Origin: Megaustenia siamemsis
Lineage: Eukaryota; Mollusca; Gastropoda; Stylommatophora; Ariophantidae
Direction of reading: 5' to 3'
Assembly (NCBI GenBank): GCA_032433765.1
Contig: JAVIAB010000047.1
Location: 14,311,107 to 14,375,106, forward strand
Length of the DNA stretch: 64,000 nucleotides
Positions within the stretch are counted from its first letter, which is position 1; each line of letters begins with the position of its first letter. Positions 44,876 through 55,127 of the stretch are shown piece by piece. The translations under genes were made by a program, and so were the position numbers. The notes below the pieces were generated by a model that saw only the letters and a list, made by a program, of their open reading frames with translations, was not told the DNA's origin and ran no database searches.

Positions 44876-46514
44876 TAACCGTCGTTATAATATAATCAGG
44901 AGGCTCTTTAAGACCTGAGCCTCCGTGTCTTGGAAGATGGGAGTATTCTTGATGCTGTGAAGGCTCGTCAAGACCTGAGCCTTCACTCGATTCAGAGCCC
45001 ACCACCCTCTTCACCGTGGCCACTGCTTTCATACACCCTTGACTCGTCTGGACAGGACACACGGGTTGCCAGCCCACTTGCACTGGACTTGAAGGTGTCT
45101 GACTGCCTTGATAAACTGACAAGTCGAGCCGCCCTCTGACTGGGATAGAAGGCCGTGCTCAGAACTGTCGCCGCGATTGATTATCTTCCCTTGGAGGATG
45201 CCCTTGGCCGCTTGATCGTTTCACGTCGTACTCCGCTCTGATGACTGTTACGCCCGTCGGTTAGTTGTAGACCAGCATTCGTTTTTCACTAGGGACAGAC
45301 AATACAGCTAACACTCAACATAGCATTTACCAAACACCAGGGAAAAATCACACATCTGTGGTTTATTTCGCCACAACGACCACCTCACAGAGCATGTCAC
45401 ATTTACAATGGCAATAGTCTGTTGGTAGCCTCTCACACTTGATCTGCACACCTTTCTACTCTCCCTAGTGTCATCCACAATACAGCACCTTTGGGTCGCT
45501 GCACTTTCTCACCCTACTCTTGCTTCTCCTACAGTCCTCTTACAGTACTTATGTAGGTATGCTGTGACTAGCATCCCCAAGCAGCCCTGCGGCTACTCCT
45601 TGCTTCTCCTACATTCCTCTTACTGTACTTATGTAGGTATGCTGTGACTAGCATCCCCAAGCAGCCCTGCGGCTACTCCTTGCTTCTCCTACATTCCTCT
45701 TACTGTACTTATGTAGGAATGCTGTGACTAGCATCCCCAAGCAGCCCTGCGGCTACTCCTTGCTCCTCACGAAGCTTAAGTTAGTGAGATTACCCACAAA
45801 TTAACAAAGCCACTTTGACTGCTTGTAGATGATAAATACATCACTACTGTCTACTTACGACTCACACGAAGCCTATGTTGGTGAGATTATTCACAATTTA
45901 ACAAATCACTGGATTGATCGTAGCTGCTAACTGCATTACTATTTTCTACTCCTTGCTCCTCAAGAAGCTTGAAGTTAGTGAGATTACCCACAAATTAACA
46001 AAGTCACTTTGACTGGTTGTAGCTGATAAATACATCACTACTGTCTACGACTCACACAAAGCCTATGTTGGTGCTACTCCTGGTCAAATTCTCCTATCAC
46101 TACTCTACAGCACTTATCCCTCGCACTTCTCCTGAAATAAGGTCTGACCAACGCAGCAACCACACACCAACTAACTGGCTAACTTATGTTTTGACTAACC
46201 CTCCTTGTTCCCGGTATCGGTTGTAACACAACACACAACCGTCCGGACCGAACCATCGCTTCATCTAGAATGTCTTTCCCCGCCTATTCTTTGTCTCAAC
46301 TTTTTCTCCCTTCCACCAATCACCCGCCTTTTTACATCCAAGCCTCGTTCCTACATTGCTTACAATTCCCGTGTATCAAGATATGTTCAGACTCTTAACA
46401 CTTCACGTAGACCCCCTGCTCTATTTTACCCGAGACCTTTATCGCCCTTGACATCAACTACCTCACTCCCAACCTATCGTACTCTCTTATATAACTGCTA
46501 CCTCCCTGTTTCAG
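44876..46514. mobile_element. Insertion splitting the GTGGAGTC satellite
   Basis: 1.6 kb of non-satellite sequence. Within it, 45246 (TGTTAC) to 46228 (GTAACA) could be a TG...CA LTR of about 980 bp. An open stretch at about 44930-45139 precedes it, as would the 3' end of an internal region. No purine tract, pol motif or second LTR was seen, so this is tentative. It contains an 80-bp tandem triplication (45525-45775) and a roughly 190-bp diverged duplication (45770-46080). Confidence 0.3.
45525..45775. repeat. Three-copy 80-bp tandem repeat
   Basis: Units share TACTTATGTAGGTATGCTGT and AGCAGCCCTGCGGCTACTCC with only a few differences. Confidence 0.92.
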
Positions 46515-47640
46515 TCATGATAGTGGAGTCACTGTTGTGGAGTCATGATAGTGAAGTCGATGATGTGGAGTCATGATTATGGAGTCACTGTTGTGGAGTC
46601 CTGCTTATGGAGTCGATGTTGTGGAATCATGCTTGTGGAGTCGATGTTGTGGAGTCATGCTTGTGAAGTTGATGTTGTTGAGTCATGCTTCTGAAGTCGA
46701 TGTTGTGGAGTCATGATAGTGGAGTCGATGTTGTGGAGTCATGATAGTGGAGTCGATGTTGTGGAGTCATGATTGTGGAGTCGATGTTGTGGAGTCATGA
46801 TCGTGGAGTTGATATTGTGGAGTCATAATCCTGGAGTCGGGGATGTGAGGTTGCATTTGGAGAGTCATACGTGTGGAAATGTAATTGTGTAAGTCTTCGT
46901 TGAGGGGTTGTAGTTGTGGAGGTAAAAGATGTGGTCTCAAAGCTATGAAGCTGTGGCATGTGGAACTGACATTATAGAATGCTGGAGTAGCTGTTATATA
47001 GTCATACTTGTAAAGTACATACAAATATATGGAGTCGTTTCTGTGACGTCCTAATGTGGAGTCGTGGCTGTGATGTCATAATGTGGAGTCGTGGCTGTGA
47101 TATCCTAATGTGGAGTCGTGTCTGTGATGTCCTTATGTGTAGTCGTGGCTGTGATGTCCTAATGTGGAGTCGTGGCTGTGATGTCCTAATGTGGAGTAGT
47201 GGCTGTGATATCCTAATGTGGAGTCGTGGCTGTGATGTCGTAATGTGGAATCGTGGCTGTGATGTCCTAATGTGGAGTCGTGGCTGTGATGTCCTAATGT
47301 GGAGTCGTGTCTGTGATGTCCTTATGTGGAGTTGTGGCTGTGATGTCCTTATGTGGAGTCGTGGCTGTGATGTCCTAAATGTGGAGCCGTGGCTGTGATA
47401 TCATAATGTGGAGTCGTGGCTGTGATGTCCTAATGTGGAGTCGTGGCTGTGATGTCCTAATGTGGAGTCGTGGCTGTGATGTCCTAATGTGGAGTCGTGG
47501 CTGTGATATCCTAATGTGGAGTCATGTCTGTGATGTCCTTATGTGGAGTCGTGGCTGTGATGTCCTAATGTGGAGTCGTGACTGTGATGCCATAAATTGG
47601 AGTCGTGGCTGTGATGCCCTAATGTGGAGTCGTTGTTTGG
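46515..47640. repeat. GTGGAGTC satellite, right half
   Basis: It resumes the same family as 44101-44875. It then becomes a homogeneous 27-bp array at 47050-47620 (GTGGAGTCGTGGCTGTGATG, then TCCTAAT). A decayed stretch lies at 46830-47040. Confidence 0.93.
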
Positions 47641-48622
47641 AGTCAGAGCAGCAGAAGTAAAATTGTGAAGTTAGAGTTGTATGCTTTCTTGAGTTGTATG
47701 AACTCTTGATGTTGAAATCAACCTGTCACTGTTTAAGTTAAGCCATAGGCAAATTCAGCATAGATTACGTATCGACTCATACTTCCTATCAGTTCTCCAA
47801 AAAGAGCCCCGCTTGTTTACAATGTCACCGCTCTTTTTTTGTAGGAAATTACGTAAGGTCAATAATCACAAGTTATTGGTCGTTTCAAATCTAAATGTTC
47901 ACGATTAACATGAAATATCTCCTCTTTCCCTGCACTTACAAACTTGATTTTTTGCATCTGGCCTTGTTTTTCCAAGGTCCCACCGATTTCACAAAATGTA
48001 ATGATGTAGGAAGTATGCTTCATCATGAAGCAGCACTTTCCTTTGATCTCAGTGAATTTACGGATCTTTTTGCTCCTGGAGAAAATAATTTACCGTACAT
48101 TAATGGAAATCAGCTTCTCGACATAGGCGTCTCTACACAACTTGAAAGTTGGAGGCGTTTATCAACTGTTTACTTTCTATTGTTTACTTTCTTTAAAATA
48201 CTATGAGAATGTCAATGTTATAGCCTTTACAGACGGTCTAAAACAAATCAGCGTATAAACAGTTCCATTAATGAAAACTATTTAAACAATATGCAACAAA
48301 GAATACATTTAAAAAAATTAATTATCCGTTGCGAGCGATAACGAGCATGACATATCAAGCAAAGTTATTGTTTATGGGTACGCATGTGACTAAAGAGTCC
48401 GATGTAAGCACGGGATCCTCTTCACTGTAAAGAGCTACATTGTTCGTTTTATGTCTTTCCATGTGACTTTCATTATTTTACGTAAACAAGACATATGAAA
48501 GTGATTTAGTTTCTTTGCATGCCTGCAGTACACATATCAAGAATCTTTACATTTTCAAAACGTTATCAACTTTAGCTAAAGATTGATCACGCGGACATAT
48601 AAAAACGTCCATTATTATTTCA
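47641..48622. other. Sequence flanking the transposase gene, downstream side
   Basis: No repeat was seen. A 103-residue plus frame (47895-48206) has no recognisable motif and is not supported as a gene. A candidate terminal inverted repeat, GGTCGTTTCAAA, lies at 47878-47889 (mate at 50314-50325). Confidence 0.4.
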
Positions 48623-48628
48623 TTTATT
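48623..48628 (-). terminator. AATAAA signal overlapping the stop codon
   Basis: On the minus strand the gene ends GAA TAA ATG, so the hexamer AATAAA overlaps the TAA stop (48624-48626). A polyadenylation role is inferred. Confidence 0.5.
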
Positions 48629-49901
48629 CTGAATCAGAGGAGTCTAACATATTGATTACTAATCTGGGCTGAACGAACGATAGTCCATCTTTTTTCCAAT
48701 AGTCATTTTCTTCTTTTAAGACATGATCTTCACATTTGCACCAAAAATCTTTGTCAATCTGTGATAGAGCAGCATATGTCAGTCCTTTTATATCGCATAG
48801 TTTAAAACTTGTATTCTCAGCTGCCACCTGCCCTTTAATTTTTGCCCAAACGAGTTCAATGGGGTTTAATTGTGGATGATAAGGGGGCAGTCTCAAGCAC
48901 GTATGACCATGCTGTTGAATGATTTTGTCTATTTGGAATACTTTGGTCTTTTGCGATTTCTTAACAAGTGACAGTAATTCAGGTTTCAAAAATCCCTCGT
49001 TAAATGGAATTCCTTCCTTTCTTAGCCAAATCTTTATAACATCTTTTGTACTGGTAGATGTAGGAATTTTGTCTTCTTCTGCCACAGCGTTGTGGTACGA
49101 CGCGTTGTCCATTACCAGACAGGATGGTCTGTCTAGAATTGGAAGAAGAGTATTTTCAATCCACTCTCTAAATATATGGCCATTCATCTCGGTGTGATAG
49201 TCCCTGTTGTCAGTATAATTAGAGGTGAATATAAGTTCTGCATTTTTCACCAACCCTTCTTTTCGGCTGCCTGCATGTGCCATTATAATACGCTGTCCTT
49301 TTCCAGTGGGTACACATCTTTTAATACTTCCATCTGATAACTGCCATTCCTTTGCACTTGTGTGGTGAGAATTTATCCAAGATTCATCTAGAAATACAAT
49401 ATCATAACCTTGGTTACGTATTTCCCGTACTTCACGTAAATATTTACTCCTCATAGAAACTAAGTGCGGCTTCTCGCAGATGACATTTCTACCACTATCG
49501 TACTTTCTAAACGTAAAACCGATGCTTCTAACAGTTCTCCATAATGTTGTTTTCGACACAACAATGTCATTTTCTGCTCTCAGTCGAATTTTCAGTTTTC
49601 TTAAAGTCACAGTTTCTTTGGAATCGAACATTTTACAAATTGCTCTTCTAATCACTTCCTTGTCAAAACTATCTACTACTTTCTTTCTTCCTAGCGTCCT
49701 AGTCTTGATTGAACTGGACACTCCGTTAGCTTTAAGCACTTGTTTGAAAAAGCGTTTGCTTATACCCAATGCGTGAATAGTTCTCTTTTCTGGCTTTGAG
49801 ATGCTTCGATACAGTTTTCCACGCTTAGCTTTTATGCAAAAATATTTATACACCTTTATTGCCACTGATTGCAATGTAAGGAACTTTACTTTTATACCCA
49901 T
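48624..49901 (-). CDS. IS630-Tc1-mariner-type DD83E transposase
   Basis: A single uninterrupted 425-residue frame and the only convincing intact gene here. The N-terminal 130 residues are basic and contain two helix-rich stretches (around 35-65 and 78-130) that would fit the usual paired helix-turn-helix DNA-binding region. The catalytic core shows FLDESWIN (Asp172), VMDNASYHN (Asp265) and YHPQLNPIELVWAKIKG (Glu349). Asp265 and Glu349 are separated by 83 residues, far more than the 34 of classic mariner/Tc1. This resembles the DD82E (Sailor) group as I recall it; the match is inference. The insertion between D2 and E (about 275-330) is rich in Lys and Leu. The enzyme would cut and paste its own DNA element at TA sites. 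The start is the first Met of the frame, with no intron evident. A compact, stop-free frame suggests recent activity. Confidence 0.9.
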   Translation of the reverse strand: MGIKVKFLTLQSVAIKVYKYFCIKAKRGKLYRSISKPEKRTIHALGISKRFFKQVLKANGVSSSIKTRTLGRKKVVDSFDKEVIRRAICKMFDSKETVTLRKLKIRLRAENDIVVSKTTLWRTVRSIGFTFRKYDSGRNVICEKPHLVSMRSKYLREVREIRNQGYDIVFLDESWINSHHTSAKEWQLSDGSIKRCVPTGKGQRIIMAHAGSRKEGLVKNAELIFTSNYTDNRDYHTEMNGHIFREWIENTLLPILDRPSCLVMDNASYHNAVAEEDKIPTSTSTKDVIKIWLRKEGIPFNEGFLKPELLSLVKKSQKTKVFQIDKIIQQHGHTCLRLPPYHPQLNPIELVWAKIKGQVAAENTSFKLCDIKGLTYAALSQIDKDFWCKCEDHVLKEENDYWKKDGLSFVQPRLVINMLDSSDSE

Positions 49902-50401
49902 TGACTAACAGATCACAAATTTAACGAAATTACCCAATAATTAGGATACGCCGTTGCACATAAATCACAACAAAACGACAGGAAATGGGATGCACCGGAT
50001 ATAAAATTATAACTATGACGCGTTTTATGTGTTTTTTAGTGCTTAAAACAGGGAAATTGGCGCGCATTACGTTCAAGATGACAAGTCCGTGGGTGCTCAC
50101 TCATATGAAGCGGTAATTCCTCCAAATATATGGTTTGACCAAAATGCCTTAAATTTGTATACTTCAAATAAAGAATATTTAAAACTATACGTTTGTTGGT
50201 GAGGAAATGAATGTACTTCTTGGGACCAAAAAATCACAAGACCATATGCAAAATTTCAGCATTATCAATCAATTGGTTGCAGAGATATGGAATTTTAAAC
50301 ACCTTCAAAATATTTTGAAACGACCTATAGTAACAAATCATGCTGCTTTTTGTTCATTTGGCGCATTGCCTTGTCGTTATATAGGCTGAGACAACGATCT
50401 C
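49902..50401. other. Sequence flanking the transposase gene, upstream side
   Basis: It presumably holds the transposon promoter and terminus. GGTCGTTTCAAA occurs inverted at 50314-50325 and is followed by CTATAG. No TATA box could be assigned with confidence. Confidence 0.4.
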
Positions 50402-51180
50402 AGTTTTGTTACAGAAGAGAAAATAATGCCCTCCGTTTTGTTACAGAAGAGAAAATAATGCCCTCCGTTTTGTTACAGAAGAGTAAATAATGCCCTCCGT
50501 TTTGTTACAGAAGAGTAAATAATGCCCTCCGTTTTGTTACAGAAGAGTAAATAATGCCCTCCGTTTTGTTACAGAACAATAAACAATGCACCCCATTTTG
50601 TTACAGAAGAGTAAATAATACCGTCTGTTTTGTTACAGAACAGTAAATAATGCCCTACGTTTTGTTACAGAACAGTAAACAATGCACCCCATTTTGTTAC
50701 AGAAGAGTAAATAATGCTCCGTTTTGTTACAGAAGAGTAAATAATGCTCTCCGTTTTGTTACAGAAGAGTAAATAATGCTCTCCGTTTTGTTACAGAAGA
50801 GTAAATAATGCTCTCCGTTTTGTTACAGCACAGTAAATAATGCTCTCCGTTTTGTTACAGAATAGTAAATAATGCTCTCCGTTTTGTTACAGAACAGTAA
50901 ATAATGCTCTCCGTTTTGCTACAGAACAGTAAATAATGCTCTCCGTTTTGTTACAGAAGAGTAAATAATGCTCTCCGTTTTGTTACAGAACAGTAAATAA
51001 TGCTCTCCGTTTGGTTACAGAAGAGTAAATAATGCTCTCCGTTTTGTTACAGAAGAGTAAATATTGCTCTCCGTTTTGTTACAGAAGAGTAAATAATGCT
51101 CTCCGTTTTGTTACAGAAGAGTAAATAATGCTCTCCGTTTGTTACATATGAACACACACTGTACTCTGTTTTGTTACAGA
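50402..51180. repeat. 32-bp satellite
   Basis: About 24 copies of GTTTTGTTACAGAAGAGTAA plus ATAATGCTCTCC. Variants such as AACAGTAAACAATGCACCCC are confined to the left half. Isolated related words recur at about 51880 and 52395. Confidence 0.95.
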
Positions 51181-51420
51181 AATGAAGTAACGGCTTCTTT
51201 TCTCTTACATTAAACAATGCCTTCTCTTTATACTGAGTGATTATGTATATAAGAAATGTGAAGACAGGCTCTGTACGCAAGCAATGAATGGGTATAGTCA
51301 TTGCAGAAGTCAAAAATACGTAAGGTCACCTTTGTCTACGTCCAAGGACATTCGAGAGTACGGGGAAATTAAGAGCGGACAGGTTGACTACTTGTGTTGT
51401 TGTTGACGGTCAACCGATGG
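51181..51420. other. Unique spacer
   Basis: Nothing recognised. Confidence 0.3.
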
Positions 51421-51710
51421 ACATGGCGGACATCATCAATGGCCTCCGAATGTGGGAAGGCTCCATGATTTCGACAGCCATGAGTCCACGTCACTCCTTC
51501 GGATGAAAGAGATTGGAATTAAGATGGGCACAGCCAGAAATGAGAAACTTAGTGGGCGTGTAAGAAGATTAATCAACCAACAAAGAACTGGAGTCGTCAG
51601 TCGCTTGACACTTCGAGACTTGCTGAGGAGGGGATCTGAGCACCTATGGGCATGTTCGGAGTGCAATGATGATGACCTGCTAATAACTCAATAACTCAAG
51701 GCGGGAGTGT
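51421..51710 (+). pseudogene. LINE family G 3' end, copy 3
   Basis: Plus frame 51452-51694 reads CTSLLRMKEIG-like, RRGSEHLWACSECNDDD and stops near a TAACTCAA repeat (two units). It is inverted relative to copy 2. Confidence 0.62.
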
Positions 51711-51845
51711 CCGCTACAGGGTACTTTTGTATGATAATCCTTGATGTCATGTTCTTCTAAGGATCCCTGATGTCATGTGCGTTCACAAGTGTTCCCTGAT
51801 GTCATGTTCTGTCCCTAGTAATCCATGATGTCAGGTTCTTTTCTG
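51706..51845. repeat. Inverted duplicate of 41790-41932 satellite edge
   Basis: The reverse complement matches 41790-41932 (CATGTTCTTCTAAGGATCC, GTTCACAAGTGTTCCCTGAT). The homology therefore continues past the LINE 3' end. Confidence 0.75.
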
Positions 51846-51916
51846 TTTTGTTTCCAAATGTTTAAATGATGTTCTCTGTTGTTACAAAAACAGTAAATAA
51901 TTGGTAGTATTTTGTT

Positions 51917-52405
51917 CATCATCATCATCTAGTGCTATCTCCGCATCGAAGGTTGGCTACCATGGAGCGAGCGCCATTCTGCTCTGTCTCTTGCTGTGAT
52001 GTTGCAGGTTGCCATAGGCTGGTTTGTCCATCTTTGATGTTTCACGTCCATGTTAGTCTTGGTCTGCCACTGCCTCTTTTACCTTGTATTTTCCCCTACA
52101 TGATTACTTTTAGTAGGCTGTTATGTCTTTTAACATGGCCCAAAAATCGCATTTGTCTTGTTTGAATTGTGTTTAGTAGTTCTCTTTTCAGTTTCAGTAT
52201 TTTAAGACTTCATCCTATGTTGTATTTTCCATCCATCCAAATCTACCGATTATTCTATATATCCACATTTCAAAGGCTTCAATTCTCTGTTCTGTTTTCT
52301 TTTCTATTGTCCATGTTTCTGCACCATATAGGAATGTTGAGAAGACATAGCATTTTGCTATTCTTAGTTTTAGCCTTGGTGTTATTTGTTTTCATGTATT
52401 TTGTT
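51917..52405 (-). pseudogene. LINE family C, copy
   Basis: A (TCA)n run is followed by CGCATCGAAGGTTGGCTACC and TTCACGTCCATGTTAGTCTT, then a CACATTTCAAAGGCTTCAAT word, parallel to 31333-31850. Frames are broken. Confidence 0.82.
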
Positions 52406-52830
52406 ACAAAATAGTAAACAATCCCTTCCATTTAGCAAGAAAAGAAGTAAAGAATTTGTTCAGTTTCGATCGTAATTATGAATGTAAGAAAGTGAGAAAC
52501 AAGAAACTCGGAAAGAAAGTACGCTTGAACTACACATGTAGACATAGTCATAACCATCTATAGATTTTTAAAGGCACGCGGCCAGGAAATAAAGCCAGAA
52601 TACCCTCCAACTAGCGTGACGTCATCAGCAATAGGAGTTTCCGACAGCTGACGTCACTCTATCCACAACCGTCTCTGCTAGCAAACCTGAAAATGTCACG
52701 CTAATTAGATGTTTTCCAGGAACTTCCTTTCATCCCGTTGACCTTTGTAAACCTATAGAAGGCTGTGGCCTACTATTGTGCCTCAAAACACGACATCAAA
52801 ATTGACAAATAAAAGCACACATCAATAACG
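52406..52830. other. Unique sequence
   Basis: Nothing recognised. Confidence 0.3.
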
Positions 52831-52910
52831 TTCATGTAACAAGTGGACAAAACAAACTAGAACGACGTTTCGGCGCTAGGCCTTCAACTGGGACAAACAT
52901 ACAACACACG
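52831..52910 (-). repeat. Hammerhead-like terminal repeat, half copy
   Basis: In reverse complement it reads AAGGCCTAGCGCCGAAACGT and GTCCACTTGTTACATG, matching 31091-31165. The CTGATGA box is degraded to CAGTTGA. Confidence 0.6.
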
Positions 52911-53102
52911 TGTAAATATGTATTTTAAAAAATAATAATAGTAATAGCTTCAATAACACTCACCCCGTCGAAAACTAAAAGTAAACAGATGCCTATAAGC
53001 ATGTTCCTTTTAAAATAAACACAACGATATGAATTAGTATTAACAGTGTGCATAAGACGTAAACATGATAAAATTGAGTACACAAGAACAAGCATAAGAG
53101 GT

Positions 53103-53210
53103 ATATTGTCACAGATTTAGTAATTGTAAAGGGCGACACAAATACCTGACGACGTTGTGGTCCATGTATAGCCTTCTTCATCATCAGGGACATTAACAAA
53201 CAGAAGTTAG
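53103..53210 (-). repeat. Distant hammerhead-like repeat
   Basis: In reverse complement it carries CCCTGATGATGAAGAAGGC, then CAACGTCGTCAGG and TGTGTCGCCC. It resembles the same family but is strongly diverged, with the GAAAC box lost. Confidence 0.35.
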
Positions 53211-53457
53211 ATACGAGAATATAGACACATTTAGTAAAAAAAAAAATTTTTAATTAAATATCAGATTTACAGTTCAAAATTCGAATGCAGTTTATGGACT
53301 TTATGTTTTTATTTTTTTTTTCTGACATTGAATTTTTTTACTTATTGTATTTCACTTAGATCCTCGTATCTATTGTCTGATTGTTTGTATGCTTCCTCTC
53401 TGTTTATGTATAAGAGTGTGTTTGGTTCTTCATGTTTTTGTGCCATCCTTTGTAATA

Positions 53458-53723
53458 TTAACTCTTTCCTTACGTTCAGCTGCACAGTGCGTCACTCTCA
53501 ATTTGATTAGTGTGAACCCACCAAACTATATTCTTTGTATATATCTTGTATCATCTTGGTATTGGTGAAATCTAATTCCTTGTTTAATTATCTAAACATT
53601 TAGATATCATATATTAAGTGTTAGATAAATATAAACATGTAGAATATTTAAAACCATTAACATTTTTTTCTCTGAAATCTCAACGGCTAAATAGATAACA
53701 ACCTTCCGTACTGAAAGAGTTAA
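53458..53723. mobile_element. piggyBac-like MITE with TTAA TSD
   Basis: Element 53462-53719 (258 bp), flanked by TTAA at 53458-53461 and 53720-53723. The termini are inverted: CTCTTTCCTTACG at the left and a CGTACTGAAAGAG match at the right, imperfect in the middle. There is no coding. A second copy lies at 15205-15451. Confidence 0.7.
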
Positions 53724-53771
53724 AGCAGTGACGATATTGTGACTGGTTTTCTTCTATTCTCGATAAAGGAA

Positions 53772-54199
53772 ACGGTGACAACTGTGATGTGCGAAGCTTT
53801 GCAGTAAGACTCAATGCCATCACTAGAAAGAGTCATCACAACTGTGATGTGCGAAGCTTTGCAGTAAGACTCAATGCCATCACTAGAAATAGTCATCACA
53901 ACTGTGATGTGCGAAGCTTTGCAGTAAGACTCAATGCTATCACTAGAAAGAGTCATCACAACTGTGATGTGCGAAGCTTTGCAGTAAGACTCAATGCCAT
54001 CACTAGAAAGAGTCATCACAACTGTGATGTGCGAAGCTTTGCAGTAAGACTCAACGCGATCACTAGAAAGAGTCATCACAACTGTGATGTGCGAAGCTTT
54101 GCAGTAAGACTCAACGCGATCACTAGAAAGAGTCATCACAACTGTGATGTGCGAAGCTTTGCAGTAAGACTCAACGCGATCACTAGAAAGAGTCATCCG
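53772..54199. repeat. 60-bp satellite, seven near-identical copies
   Basis: The unit includes ACAACTGTGATGTGCGAAGC, TTTGCAGTAAGACTCAATGC and CATCACTAGAAAGAGTCATC. Only a few substitutions separate copies; the last three share AACGCGAT. The 60-bp period keeps both strands open (149 and 167 residues), which is not evidence of a gene. Confidence 0.95.
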
Positions 54200-54255
54200 T
54201 TCACCCACACAACCTCCATCCATAAAAAAACGTCCTAAACAAGTCTAGTAGTGCT

Positions 54256-54500
54256 CATAAAATGATTTTTTTCCGGCATGTTAAAAGACACAACAGCCTA
54301 ATAAAAATAATATTGGAAGGGAAAATACAAGGTAAAAGAGGCAGAGGCAGACCAAGACTAACATGGACGAGTACCATCAAATTATGGACAAGTCAGCCTA
54401 TGACAATCTGCACCATCAAAGCAAGAGACAGAGTGGAATGGCGCTCCATGGTAGCCAACCTTCGATGCGGAGACAGCACTCACTGGTGATGAGTGCCCAT
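54256..54500 (+). pseudogene. LINE family C, C-terminal end
   Basis: The plus frame reads FFRHVKRHNSLIKIILEGKI, QGKRGRGRPRLTWTSTI, then WRSMVANLRCGDSTHW and a stop. This is the intact last 75 residues of the family and defines its C-terminus. Confidence 0.85.
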
Positions 54501-54554
54501 ATCTAGCCACAACTAAGTAACAGGTACTCGACATATGCGCAATCAAATAACATT

Positions 54555-55047
54555 GATCGTCATCATTGAGTGCCATCTAATCATCACAGTTTGGCTACTA
54601 TAGATTGCCATTCCGATCTGTGCCTTGCTTTGATGGTGCAGGTTGTCATAGGCTGACTTCTACATCTTTTGATGTTACTCGTCCATGTTAGACTTGGTCT
54701 GACTTTGCATCTTTTACCTTGTATTTTCCATTCCAATATTACTTTTAGTAGGCTGTTGTGTCTTTTAACATTCCCCAAAAGATTCACTTGTTTTGTTTGT
54801 TTTGTGTTTAGTAGTTCTCTTTTCACTTTTAGTTGTTTTAAGACTTCATCATTTGTTTTTTTTTCTTTCCATCCAATTATCCATAACCTTCTATAAATCC
54901 AAATCCACAAATCAAAGGCTTCAATTTTCTGTTTTGTTTTCTAGTCTAATGTCCATGTTTCTGCACCATACAGAAATGTTAAGAAGATATATTTTACTAG
55001 TCTTATTTTCAGCCCTGGCGTTGTCCGTCTTGATGTTAGTCAAATAA
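54555..55047 (-). pseudogene. LINE family C, inverted copy
   Basis: Minus strand: MWIWIYRRLWIIGWKEKKTN, then GNVKRHNSLLKVILEWKIQG and a PSLTWTSNIKR word. It lies head-to-head with the copy at 54256-54500, separated by only about 55 bp. Confidence 0.85.
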
Positions 55048-55070
55048 CATTAGCGCAGACAAAAATAATT

Positions 55071-55073
<3 letters not shown>

Positions 55074-55125
<52 letters not shown>
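55074..55125. repeat. AT dinucleotide run
   Basis: About 25 AT units. Confidence 0.95.

Positions 55126-55127
<2 letters not shown>

Noticed and set aside
47895..48206. 103-residue plus-strand frame beside the transposase
   Set aside because: No domain, homolog or codon signal recognised; it could be chance in AT-rich DNA.
48919..49776. Plus-strand frames antisense to the transposase
   Set aside because: They are shadows of the real minus-strand gene, whose catalytic motifs are intact.
53720..54238. 149- and 167-residue repeat proteins on opposite strands
   Set aside because: Periodicity of a 60-bp satellite; there are no other coding signs.
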